This document shows positions 12,967 through 23,800 of a stretch of DNA of 64,000 nt, piece after piece (positions within the stretch are counted from its first letter, which is position 1; each line of letters starts with the position of its first letter). The position numbers and the translations under genes are program-made. This DNA is from Bilabrum cf. latius. Taxonomy: Eukaryota > Bigyra: Bicosoecida > Bigyra > Bicosoecida. Location of the stretch: NCBI GenBank assembly GCA_965178125.1, contig OZ237758.1, positions 744,001-808,000 of the forward strand, given 5' to 3'. The notes under the pieces were generated by a model. That model saw only the letters and a list, made by a program, of their open reading frames with translations, was not told where the DNA came from and did no database searches.

Positions 12967-14296
12967 TACAGGGCACTGCGGTGCCCTGCTCCGGGGAACA
13001 GTGCTGGAGAGTCAAGGGATTTAGATCTCGGCTCGGGGTTTACGTCTGCGGTTGAGGATGGTGACACGGCGGTCGGCTGCTTGGAGCGGCAGACTGCTGT
13101 GTTCCCCTGCCGCACGGGCACCCCAAGGGAGACTGCTCTTCTTTGGTTTCTTCCGGCTTTTTCTTCGGCTAGTCATAGGAATTGGGACTGGACAAGGGAC
13201 AGCGCACGGCGCCTGTGTTCGCACTCGCCACGCGACCCATGCGAGCTCCGTGTCTCTTTGTAGGAGACACGGCTGACTTGCGGGCCTTCGTGTGGCTTTT
13301 GAGGCGAATGCATGTGCTCTAACGCTTGCTCTATGGTCAAGTTCTCGTCGGCGACAGCGTGGCAAAACCAGGCATCTCGTAGCGAGCAGCCGTCCGGCAT
13401 TTGGTTGTGGCGGCGGCGGCTTACAGGATTGCTGGTTGTCTGGGGGCACCGCAATTCAATTGCGGTGTCCCACGCTTTGGTCGACTCTTTTGTTAGGTAC
13501 ATTTTTGGATTTCGATGCGATAGGCATTGGAGGTAGTTTTGGTTCGTTCGCGGCGGTGGATGGCTGGCAGCGGCTTTGAAGCAAGCCTCTCTTTTGCGAC
13601 ATGACGCGCGTCTTCTGCCTTGGCGGCAGTTCGATGAGCGCGCAGTTGCAGGGTGGCTTCGTCCAGCCGCATGCCTCGCCTCCTGTTGCGGATGGGCTCG
13701 AGCGAGCGAGCGAGCGCCTGCACTCGGTGTGTGGGACGGTGTTTGAGGCGGGGGGATTGCTCGCGTCGCTCTTGGTTCGCGAAGCATTTGGCACGATGCT
13801 CGTTGTTTTGGATAGGTACACGGCCCGACTTGGGACGTTGTTTCGTATGTGGCTAGGGAACGTGAGGGACTTGTTGTTCCGGTTTGTGGGAAGTGGCACG
13901 ATGCTCTGTGCGGCTTGCTGATTGCTCTGGCCCGCTTCCGTGAGGATGCGGAGACGCTCGCTTTGGCAGCATCTTGGAGATGCCTGTTTGCCATCGTGCG
14001 AGTGCAGCCGAGCTCGAAGCTGCCCGGCGTGCAGCTCTTTCTGCTTCATGATCGCCTGTGCGGGAGCCCATCGGAGTGCTTGGAGCCTCTGTTGGACGCA
14101 TACTTGCCAGGAACTCTGAAGTGTGAGGAGCGTTGCGGCCGTCTGCGAAGCGTTTGTATATTCGGGACCTAACGCGCTTGGAGCGCATCGGGCCGACTGC
14201 TGCCTTCCAGTTGCGGCCGTCGTATTTGCCACAGTCTGTGTGAACGATGAGATGTCTCTTTGATTGGGAAAGATACGAATTTTGAAGCTTTCGTTT
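12967..14296. other. Unassigned interval between cyclin and TOR duplicate
   Basis: About 1.3 kb with open frames on both strands, up to about 300 codons, none resembling a family I know. A plus frame at 13601-13921 and a minus frame at 13456-14382 are the longest. Composition is coding-like in GC but not decisive, and amino-acid content of the minus frames looks like shadow translation (Arg/Pro/Ser rich). It may be a decayed gene, or exons of an unrecognised gene. No RNA gene or repeat was recognised. Confidence 0.35.
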
Positions 14297-15046
14297 TCAT
14301 TTTGTGTGACGGCGCACGCATCCGATCCAACGGGATGACCAGAACGGGCACCAACCAAGGTAGCACTGAGCCAGGTTCTCATGGCTCGTTGCCTGCAGCA
14401 CCAATCGCTGCACCTGCTCGTTCACTCCCAGCCTCTCATCTCGGGAGAAATCGCGACCAGTCAACTTCGCCTATACCCTCGCCACCACGGACACGGCCCT
14501 CTGGTTGAGCTCCTCGGGCTTGGCCTCTTCTCCCTCGGGTCCCAGCAGAGACTGCAACTGTCTCTCCATGTCGCCCCTGTTGGCGTGCACAGATGCCGCC
14601 AGGCTCCGTGCATCCATGCCCTTGGCGCTGACACCTGCCTTCTCGGCTGCCTGCTGCATGGCGCTCTCTGTGATCATGCGGGCTCCGGCCGGCCTTGCAT
14701 CCGATGATGAGTCGGCCTTGCCAGCCCCAGATGCCGCCCCGCCGCCCGTCCCGCTGCCCTTCCCAGCAGAGCTGGCGGCGCTGCCTGACGCGCCGCTAGC
14801 AACACTACCTGCTGCCTTGGCTCCCGCCCCGGCAGCCCCGCCTTCCCCGTTCTTCTGCTGCTGCTGCTGCTTGGTGTGCAGGATGGCTCCGGACCGGCGA
14901 TCCAGCATGAGGTTGCTGGGGTGCCTGTCGCCCAGACCCAGGATGTAGCCGACCACAGACATGACTGCGAGTGTGCGCGTGTACAGGGTACGTCGGCGTA
15001 ATCGTCTTCGTACCGTCGCCAGGCAAACCAGGTCGCCCCTTCGCAT
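14297..15046 (-). pseudogene. Truncated, internally deleted duplicate of the TOR kinase 3' end
   Basis: Bases 14338-14995 are nearly identical to 20812-21706 at the end of the TOR gene. The copy carries the catalytic-loop part ([15 protein letters not shown]), then jumps at a CTG-repeat to the low-complexity insert and the FATC tail (GWCPFW). A 237-nt in-frame deletion (79 codons) removes the DFG motif and the rest of the kinase C-lobe, so it cannot be an active kinase. Homology stops within the TOR stop codon: the terminator is lost and the frame runs 13 codons further to a TGA at 14297. A local ATG at 15046 gives a chimeric ORF of about 249 residues. One in-frame TAG (14471) is shared with the parent. 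Few substitutions, so the copy is recent. Expression cannot be judged. Confidence 0.88.
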
Positions 15047-15374
15047 TTATACGGTTATGTTTTACAATAAATCATATTTCGGATGATTGCCGCATTTTGT
15101 CCACCATACGCACACGAAAGCGCAAAGTCGCGAGCTTTGCTAGTCAATTTAGCGGTTATAATTTATCGGAGCCTACGTGCGACTATACACTTCGCGCGTG
15201 GCGCTTTCACCCGCCGTAGAGAGCAACGCAGGAACTCGAACGCCAACCTAAACGCACTTCCTTGGATAAAACTGAGGCTTTCGACCTCTGACCGCGTAGT
15301 ATGGAAGATACAGGTGCGAACGGTGGGCGATTGAGAAGGTCATGACTGGCTGCTTGAGGCCAATAGCATGAACT
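15047..15374. other. Intergenic spacer upstream of the Clu/TPR gene
   Basis: About 330 bp, AT-richer than its surroundings, between the TOR duplicate and the Clu-like gene. It probably holds the Clu promoter. An in-frame TGA stands immediately before the chosen ATG at 15375. No RNA gene or clear promoter motif was recognised. Confidence 0.4.
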
Positions 15375-18300
15375 ATGTATTGCCACTGTCAAACGTCCTC
15401 CATCTTGTTGCTGCACTTCCACCATATGATCGCTCGCTCTATCGCAGACAGTGTTTCCAATACAAAAGATCAAGCTGGCACTTCCTTTACTACCCTAGTG
15501 GAGGGGTCTAACTTGCACAATTGCGCTGCATCAGAATATATAGGAATTTCATCTGGGCCGACAACTTCATCACATGGATTCTCTGTTGGAGTTCCGTTAG
15601 CAGCTCGGGGCACCAGCACAGGCAGACAGGACACTGTTGAAGATAATGCAAGATCCGATGGCTCACCAGAGAGTTGCAGTGCTGGAGGCTTGCCTAGCAC
15701 GGCAAGCAAGTCCGGCTCGGTTGGGTAGTCTGGCACGGTAAGCGAATCTGGCACGGTGTATGTTCCACGTCCTTCGGGAGGGAAACTACCAGCGATGCAG
15801 CCGGCTGGAGCGGGCGCTGGTGGGGCTGACCAACCCACCGGAGCGACTGAGGGAGGCAGTGTTGGAGGCTTGCCTGGCACGGCAAGCAAGTCTGGCTCGG
15901 TTGGGCAGTCTGGCACGGCAAGCGAATCTGGCACGGTGTATGTTCCACGTCCTTCGGGAGGGAAACTACCAGCGATGCAGCCGCCCGGGGCGGGTGCTGG
16001 TGGGGCTGACCAACCCACCGGAGCGACTGAGGGAGGCAGTGCAGGGGGCAAGTCAGCTGCTAGGTCTAGTGCTTTACTCCGGCCACGACATGCAGCTTCA
16101 GGGGCTGGGGCCGGTGACTCGATCGGTCATGGTGTTTTTAGTGGCCCTCCGGTACCAGACGCAGCTAGGGCCCTCAGCAGCGCTGCTGTTGCTCGTAGAG
16201 ACGAATCGTAGACTGGTCATGCGATCAGTGTGGAGACAGGTCATTCGGTGGGGCGCCAGCCCGCCTTCGAGGCCGCCAAGCGCATTGTGGCGCTGTTGCC
16301 ATACCAGGTGAAAGAACGCAAGGAAGAGCTGGAAAGGATCGGGACTCTTTTCAGCCAGGACGTCGAGAAGGTGCTGGAGAGCTTCCCCGAAGTCGAGTTG
16401 GAATGGTGGAATAGACATACGCCTCGTGGATTCACCACGGAGGATATCACGAAGATCAAGCATCTTACCGGTCTCGAGCGTAAGGACGGCGGTGCTGCTG
16501 GTGGAATCAAGTTTGTGCATGACAAGCTTGGACTCTTCCTCAAATTCGCGTTTGATCAGGAGGGCATCTACGGCAGCACTCGGATGGCGGCCAAGGCGGC
16601 CAAGCGGGAGGCAGCTGCGAGTCGGTGGGTGCATGCCATGGACAGCGTGCATGTCTCCACGCCTCTGCTAGAATGCGTGGATCTGCCGTTGCAGGTCAGC
16701 GGTGGAAAGTCTGTGGTCATCCGTGTGCAGGTATTTGCCAAGGTTGACGTGGTCAAGACTTCAACCGAAGGGCTAAGCAAAACAGCCATGTATGCCTAGC
16801 GGTATTATGAAGCGCACGTCTATGGCAGGCCTGAGGATCGCAGTGCAGTTGCAGAGGCTTCATCCGTGCCTGACTCGAAACCTCTGAGCGATGACCAAGG
16901 GCGGATACGCTAGGCACCGAGTCTTGCTCGCGGCTCAAGCTCCGGGATTATGGCAGGGGCTGATGCCTTGGATGGCGATGATGCTCTCATGACAATTCGC
17001 ATCGGTTCCCCTGACGCGCTAGTGACTATGCACATAGATGAAGAACAGCAGTAGGATGTAGTGCAGCCACTGTAGGCGCATTTTTACCTGGCAAAGCACA
17101 GATTGCGAGCAGGGCGAAGATAGCCAAAGCAGTGGGTGCAGCACTCGTACCTTGCTAGTGAAGGTAGCCGTTTGCGTGGGAGCAGCAGTCAAGCTGCCTC
17201 CGCAGCTGCTGCAGGCCACAATGCAGACGAAGGTAGATTTAGAAGCATTTTTGACGAGTTCGAAGTACTTCGTAGAAAGTACGCACCAGACGATGAGATA
17301 CTTGGCAGTGTTTTGACTGTGTGTGACCATGAACAACTGCTCGACGAGAACGTGGACATGAGCGGCAGCGCGCTCGAGAGCCAGTTGGAAGCAGCCGTGT
17401 ATACCGCGGTACGAGACTTCAAAGCAGACCTCAGCCTGCAGATGAGCCCTGCCCGGCACGAATGCGGAAAGCTTCCGGCAGGTGGCAAAAAGCCTGATAG
17501 TGTGCATCTGCCGTTCGATGTAGAGGTTCATCAGCTGCCAAGCGGACAGCGCATGGTGCTGGATACGCACCGACTGCTACTGCCGGACATCCCGTGGATA
17601 AATTGGATAGATTCGAACGAAGCTTCTCCTCGAGTGTGGGCGGTATCTGGAGGAAAGAGTCCCACGGTATTCCGAGGGATGCTACGTTCGCATTGTGAGG
17701 TTAGACGGCGTGGAATACCCGATCTGGAGACCGTGTGCGAGGCGCTGAACTAGTGGAAGGATGCCAACGAAATTGCTCCGGCTGCATAGTTTTAGGTAGA
17801 AACGGCGTTGGATATCGCCGATGCAGGGTGCGTTGTTGCCAGGGCTTGCGCTGCACGGGACTGCAAACTGGTAGCGATCGTGTCGTGCCCTTCTTGGTAC
17901 TACCGGAAGAGCTCGCATTTGACCTGCCTACTTCCACCAGAGGCCGCCAAGGTCGTAAAGGAGCTTTCTAGTGGTTCGACACGATCTAGCATTAGCCCTG
18001 ATACTCTTCTCGACGACGCTTACAAGGCCGGGGCACTTGCTTCAGAGCCTCTGCTTGACCTGTTGTACGATTCAGTAGTTACTAGAGCCAGGCCTGACGA
18101 GCAGATTGAGAAGGGCATCGCTGAGTGCGATTCCCTTGCCGACGTGAGGAGCGCCCTGAAGAAAGCCATGCACGACGTTGGTTTGGGGTTGAGGCATACT
18201 CGGCTGGTCATCCCGCATCTGCAGAATCCCGCTACGCGGAAGCGAGTGGTTGAAGCTTTATGGTTTGGCAGCAGCCATGTGGGACAACATACCAAGAAGA

Positions 18301-20576
18301 GCATGCTGTCCTCCCCACTGCTGCAGATTGAAGGTGTTGACCGTCGCATTGTGTCCAAGATGGTGCAGGCTGCTTGCCTGTATGCCTCTAAGGGGATCGA
18401 GCTGGACTGGGCGGATGAAAAGAGCATTCTACCCTATGTGCATGCGAGTGAAGCTCAGTCAAAATCACTTCCTGAGCGCGGTCAGTGTGCCGGAGTTTCC
18501 ATGGCGCAGGAAGCTGGACCTGGTAGCATGGAATCGAAGGAGGCTGCGAGGACCTTGATAAGCGAGCTAGCTCACGTGTAGAGAGTAGGGGGTAGCGGTG
18601 AGCCGGATGTCCTGAAGTCGCTGTGCACCTTTTCAAAACAGTCAGCCAGCCTAGATCGCTTTAGGCTGGTGTGTCTGACTCGGCGGGCACAGATGTCGCT
18701 GGCTGGTATGGATGGGGGAGTCTCTGTTGTGCAGTGGATCCATGCTATTGCACAGTACTGGTCCAACCACGGCGGCCTTCAGAAAGCCATGAAGCTATCC
18801 GACCTTGCACTGAAAGTTCAGGAAGAGGAGTTCGGTGGGACTGTCCACCGTGACTACATTCGAGCACTGCAGCAGAAGTCGAATTGCCTCCAGCTGCTCA
18901 AAGGGAGTATTGACGACGCCGTTGCTCTTTTGCGGGAAGCAGAGGACAAGATCAAGATGCTTGAGCGTGAAAGCGATCGCAATGAGCTGCGAGGGTCCAT
19001 CTTGGAGGATTTGGGCTCGTGCTACATAACCAAAGAGGATTTCAAAAGTGCTGAGCGTACGTACAGTGACTGCGCCAAGCACTGGAGAGAGACACGGGGT
19101 GAAGGCTCGCGGGAGCATGCAAGGTCCCTGGTACTGTTGGCCGATAGCCTCGCTAGGCAGGGCACTCAGGAGAAGTACAGCGAGGCCATCCGGCTGTACG
19201 AGGAGTGCAGCGAGATGCAGGAGGCCATGGTTGGACGAGAACACGCGGACTATGCCACCACTCTGCACAAGTGGGCCAACTGCCAATGGCACCACTGGAG
19301 GCCTACGTATCGAGAAGGGTAGAAACGGCTGGCCTGTCTGCGCTACAAGGGCAGAGAATACAAGCCCCATTGGCACACTACAGTCGATGCCATGCCCGAG
19401 TTGTTGGAAGGAAAGGCCGGTCAAGCCCGCAGTATGATGGACGAAGCCAGCAAGATGCAGGAAGAGTGCCTCAGGATTCGCAAGAAGCTTCTTGGGGAGA
19501 AGCATCCTGACTGCATCAACACAATGTTGAGTTTGGCGAGCAACCTGTCTTGGATGGGCCGCTTTGATGAGTCGTACGAATAGGAGAAACGATGCCTTTC
19601 GATTATGCGGGACACTTGGGGAGAGATGCACCCCTAGTTCACTGGTAGCTTGCGGAGGCTGTGGATGCTCATAGCACGACCGGAAGGGCGGCGAATTTTG
19701 ATCTAGAAAGGCTACAACTGGGATAAGCTGCGCACCGAAATGCACGAGCTCGATCGGGAACGGGAGGACATTCTTGCCCAACACCGCATCCAGAAGAAGA
19801 TCATGGAGTGCTTCCGGGCGCCATCGATGGAGGATGCCCCAGTAACAGCGAGCCAATTCGAGGCGGAGTATCGCAGGCGGTCTCCTGAGGACCGTGGGTC
19901 GCTGCCGGAGCAGCTGTCTCGTATACAGCGCTTGACTAGACAAAGTCGCGGCACAATGGTGGGAATCCTGGAAGACATGGCCGCGCAAGGACTCCTGCAG
20001 CGGCTCAAACATGACGATGGTAGCTCACCTGATCGATATAGACAAGCAGTTGGCGGTCGACAGACCCTCTTTGATGGCATCGGGCTAGGCAGTGGCGAAG
20101 ATGAGGCACAAACTGAAATAGCAAGTGGCAAGGACTTTTCAAAGGCTGATGCTTCCCAGGATTGGAGGGTTTCATCTCCTATTCCGGTTGGTCATGCCCG
20201 AGCCCCGCAGGCATCGGGAGGAGCGGCAGGCGGCACCTTGCCTTCAGGCGGCCCCCACAGGCGCAGTCCCGAACGGGTCGGCAGGGCAGAGAGCAAGACG
20301 AGATCGGGAGCCGGTGGCTCAATCAGAGCGAGCGGCCGCGCTCCTGGGACGGCCGCTTCATCTACTCCCGGCAGCTAGAGGCGAGCGCCTGGCACGGCCA
20401 CTTCATCTACTTCCGGCAGCTGGAGGCGAGCGTAGCCGGGCGCGCGGGACGCTGACAGGGAGTCAAAGACGGTGATGGGCCACGCGTCTACTTTCGGTGG
20501 CCGGCGAGGCAGGGGGCGGGCCAGAGGTCGCGGTAGAAGCCGTGGCAATGGCAAGAGAGGGGGATACATTTGGTAA
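15375..20576 (+). CDS. Clustered-mitochondria (Clu)-like protein with TPR array and RGG tail
   Basis: A single frame of 1734 codons crossed by 17 TAG and ended by TAA, the only TAA terminator found here. Residues about 105-225 are a 60-residue tandem repeat. Residues about 285-510 resemble the Clu domain: KFVHDKLGLFLKFAFDQEGI, YGSTRMAAKAAKRE, TPLLECVDLPL and YYEAHVYGRPED. Near residues 710-740 HQLPSGQRMVLDTHRLLLPD matches the Clu/eIF3-p135 region that precedes the PPE motif. Residues about 1110-1415 hold kinesin-light-chain-type TPRs (KLLGEKHPDCINTMLSLASN). The end is Gly/Arg-rich (GRRGRGRARGRGRSRG), a likely RNA-binding tail. Clu proteins bind mRNAs for mitochondrial proteins and affect mitochondrial distribution; here that is inference from domain order. 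The start is the first in-frame ATG after a TGA. It converges with TOR, 233 bp away. Confidence 0.72.
15687..16046 (+). repeat. 180-bp tandem repeat inside the Clu-like gene, two copies
   Basis: Two adjacent copies with a period of 180 bp (60 codons), starting at 15687 and 15867. They encode Gly/Pro/Thr/Ser-rich sequence including VPRPSGGKLPAMQP. Copies differ by scattered substitutions; one converts TAG (15726-15728) to CAG (15906-15908) in the same frame. The second copy loses similarity near its end. Confidence 0.9.
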
Positions 20577-20809
20577 GCGAACTTCATTTGCTATGATTAT
20601 CAGCTTTACACATTTTATTCATAAAATTGTGCGTGTTGATCTGGATCTGATCCGATCAGAATAGAACCAACGAATCCAACGTCTCACTTCAAAATCACCA
20701 AGGTGTTACTACAGTACCTTTGGGCATCCGGATGCGCTCTACAGGTAGCATGTTATCCCTGTGAAATTGCACACGCTTACATCCGGCTTTGCATCCATCG
20801 GATGTAGCT

Positions 20810-23800
20810 TCACCAGAACGGGCACCAACCAAGGTAGCACTGAGCCAGGTTCTCATGGCTCGTTGCCTGCAGCACCAATCGCTGCACCTGCTCGTTCACT
20901 CCCAGCCTCTCATCTCGGGAGAAATCACGACCAGTCAACTTCGCCTATACCCTCGCCACCACGGACACAGCCCTCTGGTTGAGCTCCTCGGGCTTGGCCT
21001 CTTCTCCCTCGGGTCCCAGCAGAGACTGCAACTGTCTCTCCATGTCGCCCCTGTTGGCGTGCACAGATGCCGCCAGGCTCCGTGCATCCATGCCCTTGGC
21101 GCTGACACCTGCCTTCTCGGCTGCCTGCTGCATGGCGCTCTCTGTGATCATGCGGGCTCCGGCCGGCCTTGCATCCGATGATGAGTCGGCCTTGCCAGCC
21201 CCAGACGCCGCCCCGCCGCCCGCACCGCTGCCCTTCCCAGCAGAGCTGGCGGCGCTGCCTGACGCGCCGCTAGCAACACTACCTGCTGCCTTGGCTCCCG
21301 CCCCGGCAGCCCCGCCTTCCCCGTTCTTCTGCTGCTGCTGGGCGTCGTCTCCCCGAAGCAGTCTCCAGTTGATCAGCGGGTCGTGCACAAACGCCTCAAG
21401 CATGGCCATCACGCTGCTCTCGTTGGCTCGCACCACCTGCATGGTGGCCTCTGCAGTGGCCCTGTACGCGCCCTCGATGCCGCATGCCTCCATGGCCTTG
21501 ACCAGCATCCTGGTGAGTCGGAAGGGAATCATCTCTGGGAACTTCTCGCGGGTCATGGCCACCTCGAAGCAGTCGCCGAAGTCGATGTGCAGGATGGCCC
21601 CGGACCGGCGATCCAGCATGAGGTTGCTGGGGTGCCTATCGCCAAGACCCAGGATGTAGCCGACCACGGACATGACTGCGAGTGTGCGCGTGTACAGGGT
21701 ACGTCGCCCCAGCCACACCTCGGACGAGTTCGATTTGAGCCACAGGACCCTGCGAATGTCCTGGCCCTGTGTCTCATCCAGCGCGTGCGTGAACACTTCC
21801 ACCTTGTGCAGCAGTGACATGGTCTCGTACATGGGTGCCATGCGGTACATGAGCTGCCTCTCAACGTCCAAGCTGATGCGGTTCAGCTTGCGGTACTCTT
21901 TGATCAGCACGTGCAGCGTGTCGCAGTTGGGCACCCAGCCCACGATCCCCACGTTGTGCGAGAGCGGCGTGACTGCGTACCGACGGATCGCGAGGCCCTT
22001 GCGCGCCGTACCGCTGTTGTTGGCCAGCAGAGAGTTGATCAGGCCAAAGAGCTGCATGGCGCGCTCATCCTGCCTAAGGTCCTCGTGCCCCTTGAGCAAG
22101 AATGCATAGCGGCGGCCATCCGAGCCGAACACCACGATCTTCCTCGGGCGCTGCTTGCTGGTGATCACGGTGACGTGAGGCGCAAAGCCGGCGATCCGGA
22201 CCATCCTCTCGCTGCCGCTCCACGTCGTGCTGCTGCCTCCACCCATGCCATCGCTGCTCCCCCCTCCTCCACGACGGCTGGACGTACCTCCCGCGGAAAG
22301 CCCCGGGGCCATTGCCGCCAGCGCCTCGTGGGCTCGAGCACCGCCCCGCCTAGCCCGGAGACTTGCACTGCCACGCCCCAGCCCAGCCTCCTCCGCCAGC
22401 TCGGGCAGGATGGAACCCGGGATCAGCTCGTCCTCGTGGTCAATGTCGCTCTCCGCGAGGAAGGCCGCCATGCGTTCCGTCCTGCTCGTGCCCACGCCCT
22501 CTCCGTCGAGTCCCCTTCGGGCCATCTCCTCCGCAGCCCAGGAAGCCGCTGCGCCAGCCGCCGTGTAGGTGCCAGGCACGGCCAGCTCCAAGCCCTGGGC
22601 GGCAAGCAGCGTGGGCGATGTCTCGTGCAGCTTGAGCTGCGTGATCTTCGCCATGTACTTGTTGATCTGGTTGTACACGTTGTGGTACAGCTCCCACGCC
22701 TTGTCTACATCGGCGCTTCTTCGCAGGTGCTGATACCGGAGCAGGTGCTTCACGGCGTCGTTGAGATCGTTGCCGAAATGTTGCAAAAATGCGGCATCCT
22801 GGATTGTCTCCGGCCCCTTGTGCATCTGCTGGTGCATGGGGATGAGCAGCTTAAGCATGGCCTGCTGGTCGTTCTCGTCGAAGTTGTGCTTGGCGGCATC
22901 CTCCAGCGCAGCCCGCCACTCCTCTGGCCATAGAATGGCAACTCGCATGAGCTCCCGGCTCACAGTCTCAGCCTCAAGGACCAGACGCGGCCAGTGCCGC
23001 CGGAGCTCCACAACGAGCGTTTCGCCAGCGGCCCGCCTCTCCGGACTTGACGAGTTGGAGGCGACAGTGAGCGGATACACGAGAGCCTGCGGGTGGTACC
23101 TGCCGATGCGCCCGAGCAGCCCGCGCAGTATGGCAGCGGTGTGCGGTTTTCTCGTGTCCACGCGAGCGATCAGCTGCGGAATGACCTGCAGCCAGGTCAC
23201 CACATCGACCCTTCGGATAGTGTCAGCCACGCACTCTCTGACGAGAGGCAGCTCACCTGTATCGAACCACAGAGTGAGGAGTCGGAGCAGGTCCTGCAGC
23301 ACGTGCGACTGCAGCTGCGCCCGTCCCAACACGATGCTGTGCCCGAAACCAGACACTGCAGCGCTGGCGTATCTCGCCACGACCCGCCCGGGCGCCTTGG
23401 CGCGGCGGAGCTGCTACGCCGAATAGAAGTTCGCGAGAGCCCATGCGTGCCAGGGTCCATAGCGGGTCGCGCCGCACGCCCTCGCCACCCGTAGGTGGCC
23501 CAGCACGGGTGCCATGAGCTGCTCGATCCTTCGAGTGGCTTGCTCGGGAGAGTACTGCCTGGCGTGCTCCCTCTCTTCCCTCCCGCCCTCCTGGTGAGGA
23601 CTGCCAGCCCCGAACGCCGCTGCGGCACCCACTGCACCCACTGGCCCGTCGTCGTCACCGCTGAACTTTCTACCGCTCTTGATGCGTCGGCCCGCCGGAA
23701 AGGTGACGCCGCCCACACCAACACCGGACGCAGTGTCGGGCCCAGCCACCTCTTGCACCCTGGACTCAACCAGCGACCGACGCCACTCGCCCAGCCGCAA

